This document shows, in pieces, positions 1 to 8,037 of a stretch of DNA of 64,000 bases (within the stretch, counting starts at the first letter, position 1; every line of letters begins with the position of its first letter). Under the pieces are notes generated by a model. That model saw nothing but the letters and a program-made list of their open reading frames with translations. It made no database searches and had not been told where the DNA came from. Both the position numbers and the translations under genes were made by a program. This stretch comes from Pseudomonadota bacterium. GTDB lineage: Bacteria > Pseudomonadota > Gammaproteobacteria > Steroidobacterales > Steroidobacteraceae. The DNA lies in contig JAFEDS010000016.1 in NCBI GenBank assembly GCA_018241505.1, positions 434,001-498,000 on the forward strand. Direction: 5' to 3'.

Positions 1-1262
1 CCCGCGAAGATGTTCATTTCAATTTTGAAGCGGCCCTGATCGAGCGCACGAGCCCGCAGATCGGCGGCGGTCTGCACGTCGGGCGCAGCCGAAATGACAT
101 GGGCGCCACCATTGACCGCATGCGCGCGCGCGCTGCCTGCCTCGAGCTGCGTGCCGAGCTCAACCGCGTACGAACCGTTCTGCTGCAACAGGCCCAACTG
201 CATGCCGACACAGTGATGTCCGGCTACACCCACCTGCGTCCGGCTCAGCCCGTGACGTTCGGCTTTTATCTCCTGGGTATCGCAGGGGCCCTGCAGCGGG
301 ACTATCGGCGCCTGTGCAATGCATACGAGACCATCAACATGAGCCCCATGGGGGCCGCGGCGCTGGCGGGTACCTCCTTCGCCATCGATCGTGAGCGTGT
401 AGCCGCTCTGCTTGGCTTTCAAAGCCTGGTCGAGCACGCGCAGGATGCCGTCGCTTCGCGTGATTTCCTGCTGGAGCTGGGCTCCGCTTGCGTGACGCTC
501 GGGATCACCTGGAGCCGGCTCGCCCAGGATCTCTATGTTTGGAGCACCGACGAGTTCGGGCTGGTCGCCTTTTCGGACCAGGTGTCGGGCAGTTCCAGCA
601 TCATGCCGCAGAAAAAGAATCCCGTGGTCATGGAGTTCCTGAAGGCCACCGGCGCGGAGAACATCGGCTCGCTCGTTGCCACGCTGAGCATGATGCGCGC
701 CTCTCACTTCACCAACAGCATCGATGCCGTACGCTCATCCACCGCAGGGGTGTGGCAACTGCTCGATACCACGTACCGCAGCCTTGCCATTACACGCGTA
801 ATGCTCGACTCCTGCCGGCCCGACCGTGAGCGCATGTTGCAACAGGCCCGCTCCAACTTCTCAACCATTACCGACGTTGCCGATCTTCTCGTCAAGCAGT
901 GCGAGCTCGCATTCCGCGAGGCGCATCATGTGGCCGGCACCGCCGTGCGCATTGCGCTGGAACGAGGACTGGACGCCAGCCAGATCGGCGCCGAGATTCT
1001 CGAGAACGCCGCCGAGATCGCGCTCGGCCGCAAGCTGGCGATTCCGGCTGATTTGACCTCCTCCTGCAGCGATCCCAACGCTTCCATCCGGCAGCGCAAG
1101 TCACGTGGCGCCGCCAGCCCGAGTGAGATTGCCCGCATGCAACTTGCCGCGGCCGATGCTCTCGCCCGCGACGACGGTCAGCTTCAATCTCAGACGCGCG
1201 CGCTCGAGGACGCCCGCGGCAGGCTCAAACAGGCCATCCAGGCGCTCGCCCTGCGAAGCTGA
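1..1262 (+). CDS. Argininosuccinate-lyase-superfamily C-N lyase (5' end outside window)
   Basis: The open frame runs in from the left edge (in frame from base 3), so the N-terminus is missing. The visible part begins with an EDVHF...GRSRNDMG segment, as in argininosuccinate lyase, followed by the THLRPAQP motif with its T-H pair. Later comes the superfamily signature GSSSIMPQKKNP, which contains the mobile catalytic-serine loop. The fold and the fumarase/aspartase-type elimination chemistry are therefore secure. The segment just after the signature reads HFTNSID where true argininosuccinate lyases carry a YNKDMQED-like sequence, so the substrate-contacting lysine appears to be absent. The gene sits tail to tail, 5 bp apart, with an amino acid ABC transporter ATPase, in an uptake and catabolism setting and not in an arginine operon. 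I infer a lyase acting on an N-substituted amino acid. Housekeeping argH is the less likely alternative. Confidence 0.85.
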   Translation, partial: REDVHFNFEAALIERTSPQIGGGLHVGRSRNDMGATIDRMRARAACLELRAELNRVRTVLLQQAQLHADTVMSGYTHLRPAQPVTFGFYLLGIAGALQRDYRRLCNAYETINMSPMGAAALAGTSFAIDRERVAALLGFQSLVEHAQDAVASRDFLLELGSACVTLGITWSRLAQDLYVWSTDEFGLVAFSDQVSGSSSIMPQKKNPVVMEFLKATGAENIGSLVATLSMMRASHFTNSIDAVRSSTAGVWQLLDTTYRSLAITRVMLDSCRPDRERMLQQARSNFSTITDVADLLVKQCELAFREAHHVAGTAVRIALERGLDASQIGAEILENAAEIALGRKLAIPADLTSSCSDPNASIRQRKSRGAASPSEIARMQLAAADALARDDGQLQSQTRALEDARGRLKQAIQALALRS

Positions 1263-1267
1263 CTCCG

Positions 1268-2038
1268 TCAGCCCTTGCCGAGGAACTCTCCGAGCCGGCG
1301 ACTGCGCGGCCGTGAGAACACCTCGGACGGGGCGCCCTCTTCCTCGATTCTCCCCTGGTGCAAAAAGATGGCTCGATGCGAGACATCGCGCGCAAAGCTC
1401 ATTTCGTGTGTGACGACGATCATGGTGCGGCCTTCCGCCGACAAGGCGCGCATGACACCCAACACCTCACTGACCAGCTCGGGGTCCAGCGCGGACGTGG
1501 GCTCATCAAAAAGCAGAATGTCGGGATTCACGGCCAGCGCACGCGCGATGGCAACACGCTGTTGCTGACCGCCGGAGAGTTGCGACGGGTAGGAGTCGCA
1601 CTTGTCCGCCATCCCAACCTTCTCCAGACACGCCAGGGCCCGCTGCCGGGCCTCCCCGGAGTCGACACCGTGGACATGCTGGGGGACCTTGCAGACGTTC
1701 TCCAGCGCCGTCCAGTGAGCCCACAGATTGAATTGTTGAAACACCATCGCCACGGAGCGGCGCAGGCGCTCGACCTGACGCCGATCCTCAGGGGCCACAC
1801 CCCCGCGAGTCTGACGGAAGCGGATTTCTTCGCCGTTGACGAGGAACTGGCTGACCTGCGGGATCTCCAGCAGGTTCAGACAGCGCAACAAGGTACTCTT
1901 GCCCGAACCGCTCTGGCCGATGATCGAGATCGTCTCATGCTCGAACGCGGACAGGTCGATGCCCTGCAGAATCGGCTGCGTACCGAAGCTCTTGTGCAGG
2001 CCTCGAACGCGGATCGTTTCACGTCTGGTCGCACTCAT
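1268..2038 (-). CDS. Polar amino acid ABC transporter ATP-binding protein
   Basis: This 256-residue protein is the ATPase of a HisP/GlnQ-type importer. Walker A (GQSGSGKST) lies at residues 41-49, the Q-loop (VFQQFNLW) follows, then the LSGGQQQR signature, Walker B (ILLFDEP) with the D-loop SALD, and the H-loop (VVTHEM). The insertion between the Q-loop and the signature is of ordinary length. The frame stays open for 73 codons upstream, into the aldehyde dehydrogenase gene, but only the ATG at 2038 gives a normal family N-terminus. It lies 5 bp after the dehydrogenase stop, so the two genes form an operon. Its partners are the binding protein and two permeases on the opposite strand at 3567-5943. 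A transporter split over two divergent units around a shared promoter region (3475-3566) is unusual but functional. Confidence 0.93.
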   Translation of the reverse strand: MSATRRETIRVRGLHKSFGTQPILQGIDLSAFEHETISIIGQSGSGKSTLLRCLNLLEIPQVSQFLVNGEEIRFRQTRGGVAPEDRRQVERLRRSVAMVFQQFNLWAHWTALENVCKVPQHVHGVDSGEARQRALACLEKVGMADKCDSYPSQLSGGQQQRVAIARALAVNPDILLFDEPTSALDPELVSEVLGVMRALSAEGRTMIVVTHEMSFARDVSHRAIFLHQGRIEEEGAPSEVFSRPRSRRLGEFLGKG

Positions 2039-2043
2039 GAGTC

Positions 2044-3474
2044 TCAGCCCGCCGTGTAGGTGGTGACGCTTGTTGTGTAAAACTCGCGAGCCCCCGAGCC
2101 ACACTCTCGTGGGCCGAACGAGGAGGCTCGCGCGCCGCCGAAGGGCACGTGGTAGTCCGTACCGACCGTCGGCAGATTGATCATGGTCATGCCCGCCACT
2201 ATGCGCTGACGGAACTGCCTCGCATAGGTCAGCGAGCGAGTGAACATGCCCGCGCACAACCCGAACGCGGTGTCGTTGCCAACGTCGATGGCCTCATCCA
2301 GGCTGCCCACCTCGATGACCGAGGCCACGGGGCCGAAGATTTCCTCCTGGTTGATGCGGTGCTGTGAGCGGGTATCCACAAAAAGAGCCGGGCGCAAATA
2401 GAAGCCTTTCGTGCGCGCTTCGACACGCTCAGCGCCGAACAGCAGACGGGCGCCCTCCCTTTTTCCTGTTTCGACATAACCCTGCACGCGTTCGAGCTGT
2501 GCCGCGCTCACGAGTGGGCCGATGTCAGTATGCTCATCCAATGCATGCCCCACGCGCAGCGGCTCCGCAGCGCGTGTCAACATGTCGATGAACCGGGCGC
2601 TGACGGCTTGATGAACGATGAGACGGCTCGATGCAGTGCAGCGTTGCCCGCTGCTGTAGAAGGCGCCCTTGACCGCGCAATCGACCGCCAGCGCAAGATC
2701 CGCATCCTCCATGACAATGAGCGGATTCTTGCCGCCCATCTCGAGCTGCAACTTCATCCCCGGCGCCGCCGCGCGGGTGATGGCCGCTCCGGTCTGCACC
2801 GATCCGGTGAAGCTGACAGCCTCCACACCGGCGCTGCCGATGAGCGCTTGCCCGACTTTCCCCCCGCCCATGAGGAGTTGGAACACTCCAGCGGGCAGAT
2901 GGCGGTTGACAATATCCGCCAGGGACCAGGCGCTCGCGTTGGTCAGCTCCGAAGGTTTCAGAATCACGGCATTGCCAAAGGCGAGTGCCGGCGCCGCCTT
3001 CCACGCCGGGATGGATAACGGGAAATTCCAGGGTGTCACGAGCGCAACCACGCCCAGTGGGCGCCGCTCCACATCCACATCGATACCCGGCCGGATCGAG
3101 CGCACGTGCTCGCCGCCGAGGCGCACCGCCTCACCGGCAAAGAATCTGAACAACTGTGCCGCCTTGGTGACTTCAGCTTGCGCCTCCCGCAGCGTCTTGC
3201 CCTCTTCGCGAGCGAGCTGGCGCGCGAGGTCCGCGCTCCGTGCGCCGATCTCCGTACCGATGGCATCGAGCCGATCCGCCTTCTCCTGCGGTGTAGTTGC
3301 CGCCCATTTGCGTCCCGCGGCGCGCGCCAGTCCAACTGCTTCGCCTACATCCGCCGCGCTTGCCACCGCATACTGTCCGATGACATCGGACGTGTCGGAA
3401 GGGTTCACATCAGGGAGTGTCTCAACCGAGTGTCGCCACTGCCCCCCAATCAGATTTCCAAACGATTCGTTCAT
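2044..3474 (-). CDS. NAD(P)-dependent aldehyde dehydrogenase (semialdehyde dehydrogenase-like)
   Basis: This 476-residue aldehyde dehydrogenase oxidises an aldehyde to a carboxylate with NAD(P)+. The catalytic set is complete: TPWNFP with Asn150, LKPSE with Lys173 for the cofactor, [13 protein letters not shown] with Glu245, and GQRCTASSR with the nucleophile Cys279. The tail shows the usual EEIFGP and PFGG motifs. The overall look is closest to alpha-ketoglutaric-semialdehyde or succinic-semialdehyde dehydrogenases. I chose the ATG at 3474 because a GGAG lies 6 nt upstream. An ATG two codons earlier and one 13 codons earlier are also in frame. It is the first gene of a two-gene unit with the transporter ATPase, so its substrate is probably a breakdown product of what that transporter imports. 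Exact substrate unknown. Confidence 0.92.
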   Translation of the reverse strand: MNESFGNLIGGQWRHSVETLPDVNPSDTSDVIGQYAVASAADVGEAVGLARAAGRKWAATTPQEKADRLDAIGTEIGARSADLARQLAREEGKTLREAQAEVTKAAQLFRFFAGEAVRLGGEHVRSIRPGIDVDVERRPLGVVALVTPWNFPLSIPAWKAAPALAFGNAVILKPSELTNASAWSLADIVNRHLPAGVFQLLMGGGKVGQALIGSAGVEAVSFTGSVQTGAAITRAAAPGMKLQLEMGGKNPLIVMEDADLALAVDCAVKGAFYSSGQRCTASSRLIVHQAVSARFIDMLTRAAEPLRVGHALDEHTDIGPLVSAAQLERVQGYVETGKREGARLLFGAERVEARTKGFYLRPALFVDTRSQHRINQEEIFGPVASVIEVGSLDEAIDVGNDTAFGLCAGMFTRSLTYARQFRQRIVAGMTMINLPTVGTDYHVPFGGARASSFGPRECGSGAREFYTTSVTTYTAG

Positions 3475-3566
3475 CAACATCTCCAACAAACTTCTTGCAT
3501 GCGCTGCAGTCACGGCAGATAGTGTGCTGCACGTAGTGTACTGCTAACAGGCGCAACGTCACCGTC
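3475..3566. promoter_or_regulatory. Divergent promoter region, aldehyde dehydrogenase / ABC binding protein
   Basis: This 92-base gap separates two divergently read units that together encode a complete amino acid importer, so it must hold both promoters. I see no strong -35/-10 pair and no clear palindrome. The LysR regulator at 6026-6952 is the obvious candidate to act here, which is inference from position only. Confidence 0.4.
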
Positions 3567-4535
3567 ATGACACGAAAAAAGACTCGGTTATTCTCGAATC
3601 GGGATGGTTCATTCCACGAAGTTATCGCCGCGGGCGCAGCGCGCACCCGGCGCGGATGGGCTGCGCTGCTGACAGTTGCGGCACTCGCGCTCGCCGGCGT
3701 TACAGCGCTGCCGGCGCGCGCCGACGAGGCAACAGTGCGAGTCGGCACCGACGGCGCCTACCCTCCCTACAACTCAACAACACCGAGCGGCCAACTCGTC
3801 GGCTTCGAGATCGATCTCATCAACGACCTGTGCCGCCGCATGCAGCGCCGCTGCGAGTTGGTTGCGGTCGACTGGAATGCCATGATTCCGAAGCTCCAGG
3901 ACGGCAGCGTGGATGTGATCATGTCGGCCCTGTCGATCCGGCCCGAGCGCCGCAAGGTCATCGACTTCACCCTGCCGTACTTCTCCGCGCCGACGTATTT
4001 CGTGGTCCGCCAGGACAGCCGTCTCGTCTATCAGTCGGACTCACGCATCATCGATCTCGCGCAACCGAGCGCGGCAGCGCGGGCCTCGCTCGCGCTGCTG
4101 TCGAGTCATCTCAGCAACGCGGTGATCGGCGTCGAGGGCGCCACGACGCACGAGGATGTTGTACGCCAGATGTTTCCCGGAGTCGGACGCATTCGCGTCT
4201 ATCCGAAGCAGGAGGGGCTCTTCCTGGATCTCATCATCGGCCGTGTCGATGCCGTGTACGTCGGCTACGCGAACGCCAGCCGCTTCATCAAGGATCAAAC
4301 CGCCCGCGGCCGGAAGTTCAGCCTCCTGGGACCCGGTATGCGGGGCGGACCCCTCGGCGAAGGCGTCGCGTTCGGGCTGCGAAAGAACGAAACCGGGCTG
4401 GTGGAACGGATGAATGAGGCCCTGCGCGCGGGCGCGCGCGAGGGGTTCATCTCGAAGCTCAGCCGGCAGTGGTTCGGCATCGACGGCTCCATTCACTACG
4501 ACCCGCCGGCCGGCGCGACGGCGCAAGCGAAATAG
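3567..4535 (+). CDS. Polar amino acid ABC transporter, periplasmic substrate-binding protein
   Basis: This 322-residue protein belongs to the SBP_bac_3 family, the periplasmic receptor that hands polar or basic amino acids and opines to an ABC permease. A hydrophobic signal segment (WAALLTVAALALAGVTA, about residues 31-47) ends in PARADEA, a likely signal peptidase I site. About 28 basic or polar residues precede it, so the true start could lie further downstream. The mature part opens with VRVGTDGAYPPYN and GFEIDLINDLCRR, followed by WNAMIPKLQDGSVDVIMSALSIRPERRKVIDFTLPY, all standard for the family. The segment between the first domain and the second crossover carries extra residues around 150-180 compared with HisJ or ArgT. 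It is followed by two permease genes 11 bp downstream. Ligand specificity cannot be read from sequence alone. Confidence 0.93.
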   Translation: MTRKKTRLFSNRDGSFHEVIAAGAARTRRGWAALLTVAALALAGVTALPARADEATVRVGTDGAYPPYNSTTPSGQLVGFEIDLINDLCRRMQRRCELVAVDWNAMIPKLQDGSVDVIMSALSIRPERRKVIDFTLPYFSAPTYFVVRQDSRLVYQSDSRIIDLAQPSAAARASLALLSSHLSNAVIGVEGATTHEDVVRQMFPGVGRIRVYPKQEGLFLDLIIGRVDAVYVGYANASRFIKDQTARGRKFSLLGPGMRGGPLGEGVAFGLRKNETGLVERMNEALRAGAREGFISKLSRQWFGIDGSIHYDPPAGATAQAK

Positions 4536-4546
4536 GAACCCACCGC

Positions 4547-5260
4547 ATGTTGGAACCACTCTCATTTGGCGACCAGGGCTGGGGCGATGAGTTGCTCCTG
4601 GGCGCGCTGATGACACTCCTCGTGGCAATACCCACCTTCCTGCTGGGCTGTGTGATTGGTACAGCGGCAGCGACCATCCGCCAGCGCGGGCACCGCATCG
4701 CTTCCGCTGTGGTGTTCGTTTACACCACTTTCGTACGCGGAATACCCGAGCTGGTGGTTGTGTACCTCATTTTTTTTGGCGGCGGGCAGCTTCTGGGCAG
4801 CATTGCGGCGCAGCTCGGGCATCCGGGCAGCTACCACGTCGGCCCGTTTCTGGCCGGCCTCGTGAGTCTCAGCTTGATTTCCGGTGCCTACGCAACTGAG
4901 GTGTTGCGGGGTGCCTTCAAGGCGGTTGATCACGGTCAGATTGAAGCCGCCCAGGCGTTCGGTTGGCCGCCGGCGAGCGCCTTTCTTCGCATCACCGCGC
5001 CGCAATTGTTGCGCATTGCCCTGCCCGGACTCGGTAACGTCTGGTTGTTGACTTTGAAAGACACGGCGCTCGTGTCGGTTACCGGACTCAGCGAGCTCAT
5101 GCGAGCCGCGAGCGTTGCGACGGGCTCTACGGGATTGCCGCTGTATTTCTACGGAGCAGCGATGGGGATCTATTTATTGTTGTCCGCGGGATCCAACTCA
5201 ATATTCAGAGCGCTCGAGCGCTACACCCGTCGCGGACTGCGTGCGGTGGCCGCGCCATGA
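4547..5260 (+). CDS. Polar amino acid ABC transporter permease (HisQ-type)
   Basis: This 237-residue inner-membrane permease has about five transmembrane segments. It carries the HEAT-family TM domain of polar amino acid importers: FVRGIPELVVVY near residue 65 and the cytoplasmic coupling (EAA) loop VDHGQIEAAQAFGWPPASAFLRITAPQ near residues 125-150. The start is the ATG at 4547 with AGGAA upstream. The longer open frame back to 4469 lies inside the binding-protein gene and is rejected. The stop overlaps the start of the next permease by 4 bp (ATGA), so the two subunits are translationally coupled, as expected for a HisQ/HisM heterodimer. Confidence 0.93.
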   Translation: MLEPLSFGDQGWGDELLLGALMTLLVAIPTFLLGCVIGTAAATIRQRGHRIASAVVFVYTTFVRGIPELVVVYLIFFGGGQLLGSIAAQLGHPGSYHVGPFLAGLVSLSLISGAYATEVLRGAFKAVDHGQIEAAQAFGWPPASAFLRITAPQLLRIALPGLGNVWLLTLKDTALVSVTGLSELMRAASVATGSTGLPLYFYGAAMGIYLLLSAGSNSIFRALERYTRRGLRAVAAP

Positions 5261-5943
5261 GTATCAGCGTCGTAGTGTCGCACTTGACCCTGTTGCTGGG
5301 CGGAATTCCGCTCACCCTGGAGCTCGTGGGCCTGGCACTGCTGCTGGGCCTGTTCCTCGGTTGCCTCACGGCGCTGGTGCGCATGTCCAGGATTCCCGGC
5401 CTGTCGCAGTTGGCGGCAATCTACGTGTATGTCATGCGCGGCACGCCTCTGCTGGTCCAGATATTCCTCATCTATTATGGCCTGGGTGAGGTCGACTTCA
5501 TCCGCCAGTCGGCGCTGTGGCCCCTGCTACGTGAGGAGTTCTGGTGCGCGATTCTCGCCCTCGCACTGAATTCCGGCGCCTACACCAGCGAAGCCATCCG
5601 CGGCAGCATCGAGGCGATCGATCATCGGCAGCTCGACGCCGCGGTAGCGTTCGGCATGAATCGGCGCACGCGGCTCTGGCACATCGTCATACCCCAGGCG
5701 CTGCGGCAGTTCCTGCCCGCCTACGGCAATGAGTGCATCAGCATCGTTAAGGCCAGCGCCTTGGCGAGCACCATTACGCTCATGGAAGTCACCGGGATGG
5801 CACGCAATCTGGCCTCACAGACTTACACGCCGATCGAGACGTTCACTGCAGCAGGTATCATTTACCTGGCCCTGAACCTCATCATCGCGCTCCTGCTCGG
5901 CCACGCGGAGAGCAAGACCGCCGGCGGAGGGTACGCCCGTTAG
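5257..5943 (+). CDS. Polar amino acid ABC transporter permease (HisM-type)
   Basis: This 228-residue second permease subunit has MRGTPLLVQIFLIYYGLG near residues 65-85. Its EAA loop, IDHRQLDAAVAFGMNRRTRLWHIVIPQALR, has the G and the IPQ motif that dock on the ATPase encoded at 1268-2038. It overlaps the preceding permease by 4 bp. It ends 82 bp before a LysR regulator gene read in the same direction, which may be co-transcribed. Confidence 0.93.
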   Translation: MSISVVVSHLTLLLGGIPLTLELVGLALLLGLFLGCLTALVRMSRIPGLSQLAAIYVYVMRGTPLLVQIFLIYYGLGEVDFIRQSALWPLLREEFWCAILALALNSGAYTSEAIRGSIEAIDHRQLDAAVAFGMNRRTRLWHIVIPQALRQFLPAYGNECISIVKASALASTITLMEVTGMARNLASQTYTPIETFTAAGIIYLALNLIIALLLGHAESKTAGGGYAR

Positions 5944-6025
5944 GACTCGTCCCACGCTGCGGCTGCCCGGCCAGACCGGAGCGATGGGCATTCCCCAGCT
6001 CGCCAGTTCGGCCATAATCCGCCGT

Positions 6026-6952
6026 ATGGAACCGACCCTCAAGATCCGGCAGATCGAGGCTTTCAAAGCGGTAGTCGAAACCGGCTCCGTCACCGCGGCT
6101 TCCCGTAAGCTGTCGCTGACCCAGCCGGCGGTCAGCAAGCTGATTGCGCATCTCGAGGGCCGGGTCGGCATGACGCTCTTCGAGCGCTCGCGCGGCCGCG
6201 TCAAGCCCACCCCGGAGGCGCAGATCTTCTACGAGCATGTTTCGCAAACTTTCTCGATCCTCGAGAGCCTGTTGGTCGTGGCCCGGGAGATCAAGACACT
6301 GAAGCGCGGCAAGCTGACCGTCGTTTGCCTGCCGCTGCTGTGCAACACGTGGCTCCCCCGCCAGTGCGTTCAGTTCGCGCAGGACAAGCCCGATGTCAGC
6401 TTCTCCGTGCAATCACAAAGCTCGACGCGCATCCTCGAATGGGTTGCATCGGGGCAGGTGGACCTCGGCATCGGGATGGTGGGCGACGATGCCCGCGTCA
6501 AGGCGGACCTGCTGGCGTCCGTCGAAGCAGTCTGTGTGATCCCCAAGGAGCACGCCCTGGCAAAAAAGCGGATCATCAAGCCCCAGGACTTCGACCGGCA
6601 AAGCTTCGTGCAGACCGGTGGAATGGATGGCACGCGCGACAAAATCGCGGCCATGTTCCGGACCTTCGATATCCATCCCAAACTCCGCTTCGACACCATC
6701 ATTGGCTCAACCACCTGCAACTTCGTCGCCGCCAATGGCGGGGTGTCCCTGGTCAATGCCGTCAGCGCCTGGGAGTTCCAACACATGGGCTATGAAATAC
6801 GGCGCTTTGAGCCGGAGCTGCGTTTCAAAATCTACCTGCTGAGCGCGCGGCACAAGCCGCTCACCGGACTGGGTGCGGCGTTTGCTGAGCAGTTGAAAAA
6901 CAGCGCCCGCAGCGAGCTCGAGACCCTCGGGCAGAGAATCTACTCCGTCTAG
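6026..6952 (+). CDS. LysR-family transcriptional regulator
   Basis: This 308-residue regulator has an N-terminal winged helix-turn-helix (ETGSVTAASRKLSLTQPAVSKLIAHLE, about residues 17-43), a linker helix, and a LysR substrate-binding domain of two alpha/beta lobes (RGKLTVVCLP onward). It resembles regulators of opine or amino acid catabolism in general character, but I do not recognise a specific orthologue. The start is taken at 6026, where the family N-terminus (KIRQIEAFKAVVETGSV) begins. A start at 5984 would add 14 residues, and its GGAG lies only 2 nt from the ATG. It follows the ABC permease genes and probably controls the transporter, the dehydrogenase and the lyase. Its stop overlaps the convergent PepSY gene by 4 bp. 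Confidence 0.9.
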   Translation: MEPTLKIRQIEAFKAVVETGSVTAASRKLSLTQPAVSKLIAHLEGRVGMTLFERSRGRVKPTPEAQIFYEHVSQTFSILESLLVVAREIKTLKRGKLTVVCLPLLCNTWLPRQCVQFAQDKPDVSFSVQSQSSTRILEWVASGQVDLGIGMVGDDARVKADLLASVEAVCVIPKEHALAKKRIIKPQDFDRQSFVQTGGMDGTRDKIAAMFRTFDIHPKLRFDTIIGSTTCNFVAANGGVSLVNAVSAWEFQHMGYEIRRFEPELRFKIYLLSARHKPLTGLGAAFAEQLKNSARSELETLGQRIYSV

Positions 6953-8028
6953 TCTGCCCGCACCGATGTCGAGGATCTGCAAGCGGATTGCCGGCGCGCC
7001 GGACGGCGAGTGGGCGCGCGTGCCAACCACAACAGAAAACCGAGGAGCGGCAGCGCCACCAAACCGACTCCCGCAACCGACACGGCCACACCGGCAGGTC
7101 CGAAGGCCTTCCCAGAATGCAGCACATACATCCACGCAAGAAAACCGGTAGTGTTGCTTTCGTCCCGGGCTCGCTGCCTGCCCGCTACCTGTCCTGAAGT
7201 CAAATCAAGGGTAATCCGATCCAACGCCAGCGGCCGTGTTGTGTCGTGCGCGTAGAACGCGATTGCCGCCTGCTTCAACTCGGGTGAAATCCGGATATCT
7301 TCGATCGTCTCGGGGCCGTAGGTCCGCAGCAGGTCTGTCACTTGCGGCATCAGGTACGACCAGTCCGGTCTCGCGCGTGCACCGTCTGAAGCAGCGCCGG
7401 AAGCCACGAGTGCCTCCGCCTGCAGGATCAGGCCCGTCACGGCGCTGAATACCAGGAGCATCGCAAATGCGGACCCCGTGACTCGGTGCAGGTCATATCG
7501 CCTTGCCAAACGCCCCGCGCGCCATCGAACGCGCCACGCGCTCGGCTGCCATGCCCGACCCAACACGAGCCCGGACACGCACAGATACAGCAGGCCGGCA
7601 GCTTCGAGAACCCCAATTGCATGACCTGCTCTCCCCAGCAACAGCTCGTCATGCACACGGAACAGGATGAAGGGTAGCAACCCCGCGCCGGTAATCTCTC
7701 CCGTGATGGATCCGCTGGCAGGATCAGCAGCAATCACTCGCTGCGAGCCCTGGGCGCCCGTCAGATAAATCATCACGGCGGTGCGTATTCCGCGCGGGAA
7801 GACCACCCGCTCGATGCGAGCTCCGTAATGCCGCTCGGCCTCGGCCAGCACCCGGTCCACCGGCGGCGCCAGGACCCGACCGGGCGCCGTCAGCAGTTGA
7901 CGGTTCAAGGCCGTCAGCAGCGGTTCACGGAATGCAACCGCCGCGCCCGTCGCTCCCTGCAACATCAGAAGTAGTGCAAGGCTCAGGCCGAGGACCTTGT
8001 GACTCCAATGCAGTTTGCGGATACGCAC
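6949..8028 (-). CDS. PepSY-domain membrane protein (iron-uptake associated)
   Basis: This 359-residue integral membrane protein of the PepSY_TM family opens with a KLHWSHKVLGLSLALLLMLQGATGA transmembrane helix. A periplasmic PepSY region follows, then further helices around residues 125-155, 185-210 and 305-330 (LHSGKAFG precedes the last). The conserved histidines in the helices (KLHWSHK near the start, RVHDELLLG, YDLHRVTG, LHSGKAFG) are typical of members that bind heme and reduce siderophore-bound iron. The gene starts 9 bp after the siderophore receptor gene stops, so they form an operon. The inferred role is reductive release of iron from the ferric siderophore brought in by that receptor. 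Direct evidence for reductase activity is lacking. Confidence 0.85.
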   Translation of the reverse strand: MRIRKLHWSHKVLGLSLALLLMLQGATGAAVAFREPLLTALNRQLLTAPGRVLAPPVDRVLAEAERHYGARIERVVFPRGIRTAVMIYLTGAQGSQRVIAADPASGSITGEITGAGLLPFILFRVHDELLLGRAGHAIGVLEAAGLLYLCVSGLVLGRAWQPSAWRVRWRAGRLARRYDLHRVTGSAFAMLLVFSAVTGLILQAEALVASGAASDGARARPDWSYLMPQVTDLLRTYGPETIEDIRISPELKQAAIAFYAHDTTRPLALDRITLDLTSGQVAGRQRARDESNTTGFLAWMYVLHSGKAFGPAGVAVSVAGVGLVALPLLGFLLWLARAPTRRPARRQSACRSSTSVRAD

Positions 8029-8037
8029 CTGTCAATT

